Source: Corynebacterium falsenii
Lineage (GTDB): Bacteria; Actinomycetota; Actinomycetes; Mycobacteriales; Mycobacteriaceae
Reading direction: 5' to 3'
Length of the DNA stretch: 64,000 bases
Assembly: GCF_020099275.1 (NCBI RefSeq)
Contig: NZ_CP083646.1
Coordinates: 186,001-250,000 of the forward strand
Part shown: in pieces, positions 16,541 to 24,841 of the stretch
Numbering within the stretch: position 1 is the stretch's first letter
Layout of the letters: each line of letters begins with the position of its first letter
Program-made: the position numbers and the translations under genes
Notes under the pieces: generated by a model
The model's input: only the letters and a program-made list of their open reading frames with translations
The model's database searches: none
What the model was told of the DNA's origin: nothing

Positions 16541-16608
16541 CTGTGGCTTTCTGTGGCTTTCTGTGGCTTTCTGTGGCTTTCTGTGGCTTTCTGTGGCTTT
16601 CTGTGGCG
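16541..16608. repeat. Decamer tandem repeat (CTGTGGCTTT)n
   Basis: Six perfect contiguous copies of CTGTGGCTTT begin at 16541, 16551, 16561, 16571, 16581 and 16591, followed by a partial seventh (CTGTGGCG). It lies between two hairpins in the gap between convergent aceA and the mmpL gene. The period is not a multiple of three and it lies outside genes, so copy number can vary freely by replication slippage. Confidence 0.95.
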
Positions 16609-16617
16609 CAACACCCC

Positions 16618-16662
16618 GAAGCGCACTCTGCGGAGCGCGCTTCTTTATTGCTTTTAATCTTT
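16618..16662 (+). terminator. Second hairpin with T-rich tail after aceA
   Basis: GAAGCGC-A-CTC (16618-16628) pairs with GAG-C-GCGCTTC (16633-16643) with one internal mismatch and a four-base loop. On the plus strand it is followed by TTTATTGCTTTTAATCTTTTT, giving a second rho-independent terminator that would stop read-through from aceA into the convergent gene. Confidence 0.6.
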
Positions 16663-18729
16663 TTAATCTTTTTTATTTCGGCTCACCGAGCCAGGCCACC
16701 AGAACTTCTCACCCAGCAACTGGACCACCGACGGGATGAGCAGCGTGCGGACGATCAAGGTGTCCAGCAGCACGCCGACGAAGATCACCACGCCAAGCTG
16801 CGCCAACACCACCAGCGGGAGCACACCCAGCGCAGCGAACACCGCGGCCAAGAGGATACCCGCCGAGGTGATCACGCCACCCGTGGAGGTCAGCGCGCGC
16901 AGCACGCCTTCCTTTGTGCCCACCCGCCGCGCTTCCTCGCGCGTTCGAGTGATGAGGAAGATGGTGTAATCCACGCCCAAGGCCACGAGGAAGACGAATG
17001 CATACAGCGGAGTCGTGTCCGCGAAGGCCTTGAACCCAAACACGCCCGTGGAGATCCACCAACCGATGCCCAGTGCGGAGATGTTCGTCAGCAGCACCGT
17101 GGCCACCATGATCAACGGCGCCAGCAGCGAGCGCAGCAGCACGGCCAGCGCCACGAACACCAGTCCCAACACCAGCGGGAAGATCACCAGGCGGTCATGC
17201 GCCGAGGATGTTTCCGCATCGATGAGCTGAGCATCCTGCCCACCCACGTAGGTATCGCGGATCACCTGGCCACCGGGCATATTGCCGTCCTTGCCCTCAC
17301 CCGCAAAGATGTGCCGCAGCTCCTCCACACTCAGACCGGACACACGCATGCTCGTCCACGTGCCGCCAGCGGCACCATCGATCTCGCCGTTCGGCACGGT
17401 AATCTGCTGGCCCTCGTTGACGGCGCTCTGCACCGCGCGCTCAGACAGCCCGTTATCCCGCAGCGCCGTCTCCACCTGCTTCGGGTTGAGCGTCATCACC
17501 GTAGCCGGCGTGGCATCCTGGTCCGGGAATGCTTGCTCCAGCAGCGGAGCGGTAGCGATGGACTCCGGGGTATCAATGAACTGATCAGATTGGTTCAAGC
17601 CCGTGCGCATCTGCGTGGCACCAATGCAGGCCAGGCCCAACACCAGCAAGGACACAATCGTGATCGGCAGCGGCTTCGCCTTCACGAAGCCACCAATGCG
17701 ATCCCAGAACTTGTGCTCCACGGCGGTGCCGACCTGTGGGCGTCGAGGCCAGAAAATCCACCGGCCGAACAGCACCATGGCACCGGGAAGGACAAACGCA
17801 CCGAAGAACAGCGCCACCAACACACCCACGACGGCGGCCAAGCCCAGGCCGCGAGTGGTCGGCACGGCAGATAGCAGCAGGCAGGCCACGCCGAGCACCA
17901 CGGTGGAGGCAGAGGCGGTGATCGTCTTCACCGTCGGCCACCACGCCGCAGCCATGGCAGCGAAACGGCTGTCATGTTCATGCAGCTCATCGCGATAACG
18001 ACTGATGAGCAGCAACGCGTAGTTCGTGCCCGCGCCGAAGACCAGCACGGACAAGATGCCGGAGGTGGACTCGTTCCACGGCACGTCCACCGCGCTCAAC
18101 ACGTACGTGAACAGCACCGCCGCCAAACGGTCAGCAAGCGCGATGACCAGCAGGGGGATTAGCCACAACACCGGCGAGCGGTACGTGATGATGAGTAGCA
18201 CCGCCACGATGATGGCCGTCACGCTGAGCAGCAGGAAATTGGCATTCTTGAACACATTCGCCAGATCGGCCTGGACAGCCGCCGGACCCGTGACCTTCGC
18301 GACGATGCCCTCCGGCAAGCCCTCGTTGGCCTTCTCCCGCAGCTCAGTGACCTTCTCCGCGTTCTGTGTGGAGGAATCGGACGTGATGTTGATGAAACTC
18401 AGCGCCGCCGTGCCCTGGTCGTTCGGGATCAGCGGGCCGCCGAGCTGCTTGGCCTTGTCGCGCAGCATTCCCAAGTTCTGGCCCACGGCCTTGGCTTGCG
18501 GGCTGTCCGCGCCATCGGGGGCGGTGAACAGCACGAGGGCACTATCGGCGGCCGGGTCCTCGCTGCGCTGCTGCAGCTGGGCGACCACGGTGGATTCCGC
18601 GCCGTCGGGGAGGGTGGCAGTCTGATCCTTGGGCTGGGCCATAGGGCCCATCCCGATGAGTGCTCCGGCCAGGAGGATGAGCGCAAGCGTCACCCATCTA
18701 CTCAACTTGGCTGCTTTTTCTGTGCGCAT
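16663..18729 (-). CDS. MmpL-family RND membrane transporter
   Basis: 688 residues with the MMPL fold: one N-terminal helix (14-33), a large extracytoplasmic loop, five helices (about 165-320), a second loop, then a second helical bundle near the C-terminus. Seen: TYRSPVLWLIPLLVIALAD and the GVDYTIFLITRTREEAR motif typical of MmpL proteins, plus the GAGTNYALLLISRYRDEL half-repeat. Such proteins export lipids (for example trehalose mycolates) or hydrophobic drugs in mycolate bacteria. Start at MRTEKAAKL (18729) fits GAGGGG upstream and the first helix; an open frame extends 79 codons further without features. Divergent from ramB. Substrate not deducible. Confidence 0.88.
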   Translation of the reverse strand: MRTEKAAKLSRWVTLALILLAGALIGMGPMAQPKDQTATLPDGAESTVVAQLQQRSEDPAADSALVLFTAPDGADSPQAKAVGQNLGMLRDKAKQLGGPLIPNDQGTAALSFINITSDSSTQNAEKVTELREKANEGLPEGIVAKVTGPAAVQADLANVFKNANFLLLSVTAIIVAVLLIITYRSPVLWLIPLLVIALADRLAAVLFTYVLSAVDVPWNESTSGILSVLVFGAGTNYALLLISRYRDELHEHDSRFAAMAAAWWPTVKTITASASTVVLGVACLLLSAVPTTRGLGLAAVVGVLVALFFGAFVLPGAMVLFGRWIFWPRRPQVGTAVEHKFWDRIGGFVKAKPLPITIVSLLVLGLACIGATQMRTGLNQSDQFIDTPESIATAPLLEQAFPDQDATPATVMTLNPKQVETALRDNGLSERAVQSAVNEGQQITVPNGEIDGAAGGTWTSMRVSGLSVEELRHIFAGEGKDGNMPGGQVIRDTYVGGQDAQLIDAETSSAHDRLVIFPLVLGLVFVALAVLLRSLLAPLIMVATVLLTNISALGIGWWISTGVFGFKAFADTTPLYAFVFLVALGVDYTIFLITRTREEARRVGTKEGVLRALTSTGGVITSAGILLAAVFAALGVLPLVVLAQLGVVIFVGVLLDTLIVRTLLIPSVVQLLGEKFWWPGSVSRNKKD

Positions 18730-18960
18730 AGGTGGCCCCTCGGTGTCTTCTGTGGTTGTGGTGGTCGGTGGCGGTCGGTTGCGGTCAGCGGTAATCGGTG
18801 TTGGTTGTGGTGTGTGGCGACTGTTCAACGGTGTTCGGCCACGTGAATCTGTGCCCAGCACAACGGTCGGCGGATGGTGAGTCCTGAGGCAAACGTGTGG
18901 TGACCCTGAGCGTTCTTCACAAAAACGATAACCCGAAGCACACAGATCGGTGAAACTAGT

Positions 18961-18974
18961 TAGCATTGCACAGT
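18961..18974 (+). promoter_or_regulatory. Candidate leaderless promoter of ramB
   Basis: TAGCAT (18961-18966) sits so that transcription starting 7-9 bases downstream would begin at or next to the ATG at 18975, and no Shine-Dalgarno is visible. This layout fits a leaderless mRNA, common in corynebacteria. The rest of the 245-base gap to mmpL shows only G/T-rich degenerate repeats on the mmpL leader side. Confidence 0.35.
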
Positions 18975-20447
18975 ATGGGAATGGAAGGAAAGGATCGCCC
19001 CTTCGTGGGTTCGCGGCTGCGGCAACTGCGCCACGAACGCGGCATTTCCCAAGCTCGGCTCGCTGAGGTACTGGGATTATCCGCGTCCTACGTCAACCAG
19101 ATCGAACACGATGGGCGCCCGCTGACGGTCTCGGTGCTCAAGAAGATCACCAACACTTTCGGGGTTGATCCCACCTTCTTCGCGGACCAGGATTCCACCC
19201 GCCTACTGGCGGAGGTGCAGGATGTCACGCTCGATTCCGAGCTGCTGTCCGAACCCGTGGATGTCACCGAATTGGCGGAGTTGGTGAAGAACCACCCCAC
19301 CCTCGCCCGCGCGTTCGTGGACATGCACTCGCGCTATCGCAACATCTCGGACAAGCTCTCCCTGCTCACCGAGGAGCGCATGCAGGGTTCGGCGATCATG
19401 TCCATCACCCCGCGCGGCGAGATCTTCGGCCGCGCGTCCGGCCCCGAAGCCTTTTCCATGCCGCACGAGGAAGTCCGCGACTACTTCTACGCCCGCCAGA
19501 ACTACGTGGATGTCCTCGACGTCCAGGCCGAGCACGTAGCCGCCGAGCTAGCAATCGGCACCCAGCAGATCCACCACACCGAACAGATCATCGGCGAGCA
19601 CCTCGCCAACGCCCACGGCGTGACTGTGCAGTATTCCCGCGACCTCGGCGACACGCAGCACCGCTTCGATGTGCAGGCCAAAACCCTCTACGTGTCCTCG
19701 AAGATGCGCCCGGGGCAGATCGCGTTCCGCATGGCCACGGAGCTGGCTTATCTCGAGGCCGGCGACACCATCGATTCCCTCGTGGAGCTCGGCCACTTCC
19801 AGTCTGACGAGACGAAGGCCCTGGCCTCCCGCGGCCTCGCCACGTATTGGGCCGCCGCGCTGCTCCTCCCCTACGAACAGTTCCACGCCTCGGCGGAAAA
19901 TTCCCGCTATGACCTGGAGTTTCTCATGCGCGAGTACGGCGTGGGGTACGAAACCGTCTGCCATCGCCTCTCCACCCTGCAGCGGCCGAGCCTGCGTGGC
20001 GTTCCGTGGACGTTCGTGCGCGTGGACCGGGCGGGCAACATGTCCAAGCGTCAGTCCGCATCGGGCCTGCACCTTTCCAACTCCGGTGGCACGTGCCCGC
20101 TGTGGAATGTGTACGAGACGTTCAGCTACCCCGGCAAAATCATGCGCCAGATCGCGGAGATGCCCGATGGGCGCACGTACCTGTGGATCGCCCGCACCGT
20201 CAATCACCACCGCGCGGCGTGGGGCCAGCCGGGCAAGATGTTCGCCATCGGACTGGGCTGCGAGCTGCGGCATGCCTCCCGCACGGTGTATTCCGACGGT
20301 CTGGATATCGCGGATACGTCGGCGGCCGTGCCCATCGGTTCCGGTTGCCGCTTGTGCCCTCGCGCGCAGTGCCCGCAGCGCGCCTTCCCGGCGATCCACC
20401 GCCCGTTGAGCATTGATCCGCACCGGTCGACGGTGTCGCCGTACTAG
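18975..20447 (+). CDS. ramB: RamB-type regulator of acetate metabolism
   Basis: 490 residues. N-terminal XRE helix-turn-helix (about residues 10-65: GSRLRQLRHERGISQARLAEVLGLSASYVNQIE), a central ImmA/IrrE-like domain and a cysteine-bearing C-terminal region (CRLCPRAQCPQRAFP). This architecture is that of RamB, known in C. glutamicum as the repressor of aceA, aceB, pta-ack and other acetate genes. Here it lies within a few kb of its probable targets aceA/aceB and of sdhCAB and lpd. Two in-frame ATGs (18975, 18981) are possible starts; I chose the first. MmpL is divergent upstream. Confidence 0.93.
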   Translation: MGMEGKDRPFVGSRLRQLRHERGISQARLAEVLGLSASYVNQIEHDGRPLTVSVLKKITNTFGVDPTFFADQDSTRLLAEVQDVTLDSELLSEPVDVTELAELVKNHPTLARAFVDMHSRYRNISDKLSLLTEERMQGSAIMSITPRGEIFGRASGPEAFSMPHEEVRDYFYARQNYVDVLDVQAEHVAAELAIGTQQIHHTEQIIGEHLANAHGVTVQYSRDLGDTQHRFDVQAKTLYVSSKMRPGQIAFRMATELAYLEAGDTIDSLVELGHFQSDETKALASRGLATYWAAALLLPYEQFHASAENSRYDLEFLMREYGVGYETVCHRLSTLQRPSLRGVPWTFVRVDRAGNMSKRQSASGLHLSNSGGTCPLWNVYETFSYPGKIMRQIAEMPDGRTYLWIARTVNHHRAAWGQPGKMFAIGLGCELRHASRTVYSDGLDIADTSAAVPIGSGCRLCPRAQCPQRAFPAIHRPLSIDPHRSTVSPY

Positions 20448-20475
20448 ATCGTCCGTCGCAGGTTTCTTGTTTTTT

Positions 20476-20485
20476 CGACGCCACC
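20476..20485 (+). repeat. Dispersed motif, clean example
   Basis: CGACGCCACC preceded by a run of six T residues, in the 42-base gap between ramB and the convergent membrane-protein gene. Other exact copies with a T- or pyrimidine-rich lead: plus strand 9650, 23139, 34766, 48969, 50894, 57606; minus strand 14780, 42847, 62679. One-mismatch copies: 45335 and 61419 (plus), 2096 and 49052 (minus). Positions are the first base of the ten-base core on the plus strand. Confidence 0.8.
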
Positions 20486-20489
20486 AGGC

Positions 20490-21542
20490 CTAAGACTCGT
20501 CGAACAGACCCGTGATCTGTCGGCGCCGCAATTCGCGGCGGTTGTACGTGGCTTCGCGCACCGATTCGTCGGTGTCGAAGCTGGAACCCAGCGCGCCGCC
20601 GAGGGTTCCCAGCGAGGCCGAGAACCAGGCGAGCTTGAGGTAATCAATGAAGCTGATGTGGGCATGGACTTTGTTTTCGAAGAACTGGATGGGAACCACC
20701 GCCCCGGAGACCAGCAGCATCGTGAGAAACAGCAGCGCATACACGCCTGTGGCGGAGATCAGCACGGTTGCCGCGGTGGCCAGGTTGTCCATCCGGGCGC
20801 GCCACGCGGCCACGCTATCCAGGCTCTTCTTGTACGAGCGGCTGTTCCACAGACCGTTTTTGTAGATGAGCCAGAAGGTCAGCAGGCTGATGGACAGGAC
20901 GGTGATCATGACCTGCCGCCACGTGGCGATGAGGTACGACATTTCCCACACGGAGCCGTAGAAGATGCCGAACCCACCGGTGGCCACGCCCGTGGCGAGG
21001 CAGCTGGAGAGGACCTTAACGAGCTGGCCAGGGCGGTTCGCCCGCGTCATTCCCAGCAGCAGGCGCAGTGTGCGCCCCCGGCCTTCGAGAACTCGGGTGG
21101 TGTCGGCTTCAACATCGCCACCCTCGATGTCTTCCACGCCGCGTTCTTTGGTTCCTGCCCCTGCGGACTTGCCGCACACGAGGCGGGACATTTCTTGGCG
21201 CAGCCCGTCTTTGGCGCGCAGGAAGCCGAAGGCGGGGAGGCACAGCATGGTGGCGCGCCCGCACTCCACGGTTTGGGAGATGACGGGTCGCCGGGTGGTT
21301 AGGGGCAGGTCGGTGACGTACACCAGTCTGTCCCAACCGTAGTCGCGGAGGATGCCCGCAGCGCTGTCGGCGAGGCGCACGCTTCCGCTGTCATCCATGG
21401 GCAGCGTTCCGGTGCGGAATTCAATGCTGGGGGTTTCGCCGGATATGTGATGTTCGGCGGCCTTCTCCAGGTCCGGGAGAAGGGATCGCACCCGTGCTTC
21501 TGGCAGTCCGCGGTCTGCCAGAAGACCAATCTTCTCAGGCAA
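20490..21542 (-). CDS. Conserved membrane protein downstream of lpd
   Basis: 350 residues. Residues 1-165 are soluble, with an alternating alpha/beta pattern (KIGLLADRGLPEARV, DRLVYVTDLPLT, MLCLPAFGFL); the second half has four hydrophobic segments (about 176-196, 208-226, 257-280, 302-325). No motif I can assign. It follows lpd by 60 bases on the same strand, probably one transcript, and a membrane protein gene next to lpd near ramB is also found in C. glutamicum. Reads from a TTG at 21542, preceded by AGAGAGA. Ends in a 42-base gap with convergent ramB that contains a copy of the dispersed motif. Confidence 0.65.
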   Translation of the reverse strand: MPEKIGLLADRGLPEARVRSLLPDLEKAAEHHISGETPSIEFRTGTLPMDDSGSVRLADSAAGILRDYGWDRLVYVTDLPLTTRRPVISQTVECGRATMLCLPAFGFLRAKDGLRQEMSRLVCGKSAGAGTKERGVEDIEGGDVEADTTRVLEGRGRTLRLLLGMTRANRPGQLVKVLSSCLATGVATGGFGIFYGSVWEMSYLIATWRQVMITVLSISLLTFWLIYKNGLWNSRSYKKSLDSVAAWRARMDNLATAATVLISATGVYALLFLTMLLVSGAVVPIQFFENKVHAHISFIDYLKLAWFSASLGTLGGALGSSFDTDESVREATYNRRELRRRQITGLFDES

Positions 21543-21602
21543 CGGTGTCTCTCTTGTCGCGCTACTAACGTCAGGCGGCGGTGCGGATCGCCTTCAACCT
21601 TT

Positions 21603-23030
21603 TTACAGGTTGATCATGTGTCCGCCGATGCCTTCCGCGGCTTCCTTCATTGCCTCGGAGAGCGTCGGGTGGGTGTGCACGTTACGTCCGATTTCCTCAG
21701 CAGTGAGGTCGAAGCGCTGCGCGAGAGTCAGCTCCGGCAGCAGTTCGGAGACGTCCGGGCCCACCATGTGTCCGCCCAGCAGTTCACCATACTCGGCGTC
21801 CGCCACGAGCTTGACGAAGCCCACCGCGTGGCCGAGACCCTGGGCCTTGCCGTTGGCGGAGTACGGGAAGGTGGCGACCTTCACCTCGCGGCCTTCCTCT
21901 TCTGCCTTCTTCTTGGCGGCTTCCTCGGTGTAGCCGAAGCTGGCCACCTGCGGGGAGCAGAAGGTTGCGCGGGGCATCATCATGTAGTCGCCCAGCAGCT
22001 CGGTTTCGGCACCGGCGATGACCTCAGCGGCCACCACGCCCTGTGCCTCGGCCACGTGGGCGAGCTGCAGCTTCGCGGTCACGTCACCGATGGCGTAGAT
22101 GTGATCCACGTTGGTACGCATCTCGTCGTCAATGTCGATGGCTCCGCGCTCGGTCAGCTTCACGCCGGTCTTGTCCAGGCCGAAGCCTTCCACGCGCGGG
22201 GCGAAACCGATGGAAACCATCACGCGGTCTGCCTTGAGGGTTTCGTTCTTCTTGCCGTCGGCGGACTCGATGTCCACCTCCACGCCCTTGCCCTCGCCGA
22301 GGTCGCGAACCTCGGTGGTCTTGTGACCGAGCTTGAGCTTCACACCCAGCTTCTTGTACTGCTTGGCGATTTCCTTGGAGACGTCCTTGTCCTCGTTGGG
22401 CAGAACGCGGTCCATGAACTCGACCACAGTGACGTCCACGCCGAAGTTGGACAGCACGTAGGCAAACTCCATGCCGATGGCGCCGGCACCGATGATGACC
22501 ATGGAGTCCGGCTTGTTTTCGTCGAGGATCTGCTCTTCGTAGGAGACGATGTTGCCACCGATCTCCACGCCAGGCAGCGACTTCACCACGGAGCCGGTGG
22601 CGATGATGCAGTTGTCGAAGGTGAGGGTCTTACCTTCGTCGTCGCCGTCCGTGATCTCCAGGGTGTGGTCATCGACGAAGGTGCCGAGGCCGTTGATCTC
22701 CTGAATCTTGTTCTTCTTCATCAGGTAGTGCACGCCCTTGACGATCCCCTCGGAGACCTTGCGGGAGCGCTGGTGCGCCACGCCGAAGTCCATGGAGATG
22801 TTGTCACCGGTGATGCCGTAGAACTTGGCTTCCTTGGTGATGGTGTGTGCCAGTTCCGCGTTGCGGATCAGCGCCTTGGACGGGATGCAGCCCACGTTGA
22901 GGCACACGCCGCCCCAGTACTGCTTTTCCACAACTGCTACTTTGAGGCCCAGCTGAGCAGCGCGAATTGCCGCCACATATCCGCCGGGGCCTGCTCCGAG
23001 TACTACGAGGTCATAATTTTCTTTAGCCAC
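21603..23030 (-). CDS. lpd: Dihydrolipoamide dehydrogenase
   Basis: 475 residues. E3 flavoenzyme that reoxidises dihydrolipoamide for pyruvate and 2-oxoglutarate dehydrogenase complexes. Seen: FAD fold [18 protein letters not shown], the redox disulfide in [18 protein letters not shown]-binding [19 protein letters not shown], the YAIGDV FAD segment and the C-terminal catalytic HTHPTLSEA. Start chosen at GTG 23030 ([10 protein letters not shown]) because family members begin two to five residues before the YDxVVLG strand; a TTG three codons upstream is an alternative. A copy of the dispersed motif lies 110 bases upstream. Confidence 0.95.
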   Translation of the reverse strand: MAKENYDLVVLGAGPGGYVAAIRAAQLGLKVAVVEKQYWGGVCLNVGCIPSKALIRNAELAHTITKEAKFYGITGDNISMDFGVAHQRSRKVSEGIVKGVHYLMKKNKIQEINGLGTFVDDHTLEITDGDDEGKTLTFDNCIIATGSVVKSLPGVEIGGNIVSYEEQILDENKPDSMVIIGAGAIGMEFAYVLSNFGVDVTVVEFMDRVLPNEDKDVSKEIAKQYKKLGVKLKLGHKTTEVRDLGEGKGVEVDIESADGKKNETLKADRVMVSIGFAPRVEGFGLDKTGVKLTERGAIDIDDEMRTNVDHIYAIGDVTAKLQLAHVAEAQGVVAAEVIAGAETELLGDYMMMPRATFCSPQVASFGYTEEAAKKKAEEEGREVKVATFPYSANGKAQGLGHAVGFVKLVADAEYGELLGGHMVGPDVSELLPELTLAQRFDLTAEEIGRNVHTHPTLSEAMKEAAEGIGGHMINL

Positions 23031-23259
23031 AGTGTCCAAGGATACGTGTTTCTGGCTGGTTTTTCTTCCCCCGTGGTAACTATTCGCTCTCCCCCGCGCG
23101 GGCGTTCCTCATTTATTGCGTTTATTGCGTTGTTATCTCGACGCCACCCCACGCCTCCCCAACCCTCACACCTCCGATCGGAGTTCCCAGAGGGAGAGCC
23201 GCTCGGGGCTGCGCGGTTCAGGTGGCGGGTGGCGAAGCGGACCATCTGAAGCGGACGAT

Positions 23260-23376
23260 CTACTGCGGGAGGATCGTGCTGAGGTAGTAGCCCACCGTGG
23301 AGGCCACGGTGAGGATGGCGTGGCTGGCGGAGCCCAGAGCATAGGTGAGGGCGAGGATGATGGAATCTGGAGACAT
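23260..23376 (-). CDS. 38-residue hydrophobic peptide
   Basis: A short gene starting at ATG 23376 with a good ribosome binding site (GAAAGG, 7 bases before). The product is one hydrophobic, small-residue-rich stretch (MSPDSIILALTYALGSASH then AILTVASTVGYYLSTILPQ) with no charged residue after D4 and no signal peptide. It is divergent from the mycoloyltransferase gene. Corynebacterial cell-wall channel formers (PorA, PorH types) are similarly tiny, signal-less and can carry mycolate, but they are poorly conserved and I see no direct match. A real small membrane protein is likely; the role is open. Confidence 0.5.
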   Translation of the reverse strand: MSPDSIILALTYALGSASHAILTVASTVGYYLSTILPQ

Positions 23377-23430
23377 GAGGGGCCTTTCTAGAGTGAAGGT
23401 CGAGGAAAAATTGCTGTGATGCCTAGGCAG

Positions 23431-23479
23431 TACAGTATGCGACACTGTATTGTCTGCAAGGAATACTACTGTGACACAG
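23431..23479. promoter_or_regulatory. Paired palindromes in the divergent cmt promoter region
   Basis: TACAGT-N7-ACTGTA (23431-23449) and CTGTGACACAG (23469-23479) are perfect inverted repeats 19 bases apart in the gap between the 38-residue peptide gene and the mycoloyltransferase. They look like operator half-site pairs. Neither matches the GlxR, McbR or LexA consensus. Confidence 0.4.
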
Positions 23480-23539
23480 CGATACGTGTGGTGTGCAGTA
23501 GCGACGTTTTGAGATCACCCCTCACGAGAAAGCTATTCC

Positions 23540-24763
23540 ATGAAAAAAGGTGTCATCCGGGCAGTTGCAGCTACCCTGGCCGCCCTCGCTCCCGCAGTAG
23601 CGACCGTGGCCGTCTCCCCCGCGGCGCAGGCTGAACCGGGTCAGGCTGACCAGGCGGTAACCCCCGCTACGATCCACTTCGGCAAGACCCCGAACCTCGA
23701 CCCGAATAAGGCGTCGTGGCGCTTCGCGTTGGGTCAGTACCAGCAGGCTGGTTTCGACAACATCGAAGAGGCCTACGCTTACTCACCGTCCATGGACCGA
23801 TACGTGCCGCTGGTCGTCATCCGTCCGCTGGATAAGGCCAAGCGAGCCAATGCTCCCACGCTGTACCTCCTCAATGGTGCAGACGGCGGCGAGGGCGGCG
23901 CGAACTGGCTCATGCAGACCGACGTTGTCGAGTACCTCGGTGGCTTGGACGATCCCTCCAAGAGCCTGCGTGCTAAGGCTGGCCTGCGAGATCCTTCCCC
24001 GGGCATCGGCGCCAACATCGTCATCCCCATGTCCGGTGCGTTTTCCTACTACTCCGACTGGGTGAACGAGGCCCCGCAGCTGGGTGGCAAGCAGATGTGG
24101 GAGACCTTCCTCACTAAGGAACTCCCCGCTCCGCTGGAATCTGCTCTGGGTTCCAACGGCAAGCGTGCCCTGGCGGGCATGTCGATGTCCGGCACTACCT
24201 CCCTGCTCTACGCCGAGCACAACCCCGGCTTCTACAATGCGCTCGGCTCGTTCTCTGGGTGCGCTGCCACCACCACCGGTGCTGCACCGTTGTTCGTGAA
24301 CATCACGCTCAACCGCGCGAACTCCAACATGAACGAGATGTGGGGCGGCCCGCAGTCCGAGGTGGCTCGCTACAACGATGCCCTCATCAACGCGGACAAG
24401 CTGCGTGACACGGAAAACATCTACGTGTCCAATGGTTCCGGTTGGCCCGGTGAGCACGACCTTCCCTCCGACCCGCGCGTGGATGGCAACCTGCTGACCT
24501 CCGCCCGAGTCATGGTGGAAGGTGGTGCCATCGAAACCGCCACGAACACGTGCACCCACGATCTGGAAGCCAAGACTCGGGCTCTGGACATCCCCGTGAC
24601 GTACAACTTCCGCCCCCAGGGCACCCACCAGTGGGGTTACTGGCAGGATGACCTGCGCGACTTCTGGCCTATCGTCACCAAGGGCCTCGGCACCAACGTG
24701 CCGCGCCCTGCCGAGCCGCACTCTCAGCCGGCCACCGGCAACATCTTCGGCTCGCAGCAGTAG
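23540..24763 (+). CDS. Corynomycoloyl transferase (antigen 85 family)
   Basis: 407 residues. Secreted alpha/beta hydrolase that transfers corynomycolate between trehalose monomycolate and arabinogalactan, trehalose or proteins. Seen: Sec signal (MKKGVIRAVAATLAALAPAVA, cleavage after AQA near residue 31), a TLYLLNGADGGEGGANW substrate loop, nucleophile S215 in GMSMSG, and a late catalytic histidine in GTHQWGYW. Two cysteines (SGCAAT, NTCTHD) may bond. Single-domain, without the LGFP repeats of Cop1/PS1. Adjacent to the tiny hydrophobic peptide gene and upstream of envelope glycan genes. Confidence 0.92.
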   Translation: MKKGVIRAVAATLAALAPAVATVAVSPAAQAEPGQADQAVTPATIHFGKTPNLDPNKASWRFALGQYQQAGFDNIEEAYAYSPSMDRYVPLVVIRPLDKAKRANAPTLYLLNGADGGEGGANWLMQTDVVEYLGGLDDPSKSLRAKAGLRDPSPGIGANIVIPMSGAFSYYSDWVNEAPQLGGKQMWETFLTKELPAPLESALGSNGKRALAGMSMSGTTSLLYAEHNPGFYNALGSFSGCAATTTGAAPLFVNITLNRANSNMNEMWGGPQSEVARYNDALINADKLRDTENIYVSNGSGWPGEHDLPSDPRVDGNLLTSARVMVEGGAIETATNTCTHDLEAKTRALDIPVTYNFRPQGTHQWGYWQDDLRDFWPIVTKGLGTNVPRPAEPHSQPATGNIFGSQQ

Positions 24764-24841
24764 CCACCCCGCAGCTAGCCACCCGCCAGCCCTCGGTTCT
24801 CATTTGGGTGCCCGGGGCTGCCAGCGGGTAGGGTGCCTTGT

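Noticed and set aside
16541-16608. Possible CRISPR-like array
   Set aside because: Units are ten bases and directly abut with no spacers; it is a simple tandem repeat.
24783-24829. Imperfect inverted repeat after the mycoloyltransferase (CCCGC...GCGGG)
   Set aside because: The stem has several mismatches, no T tract follows, and it runs into the M1 peptidase start region; too weak to list as a terminator.
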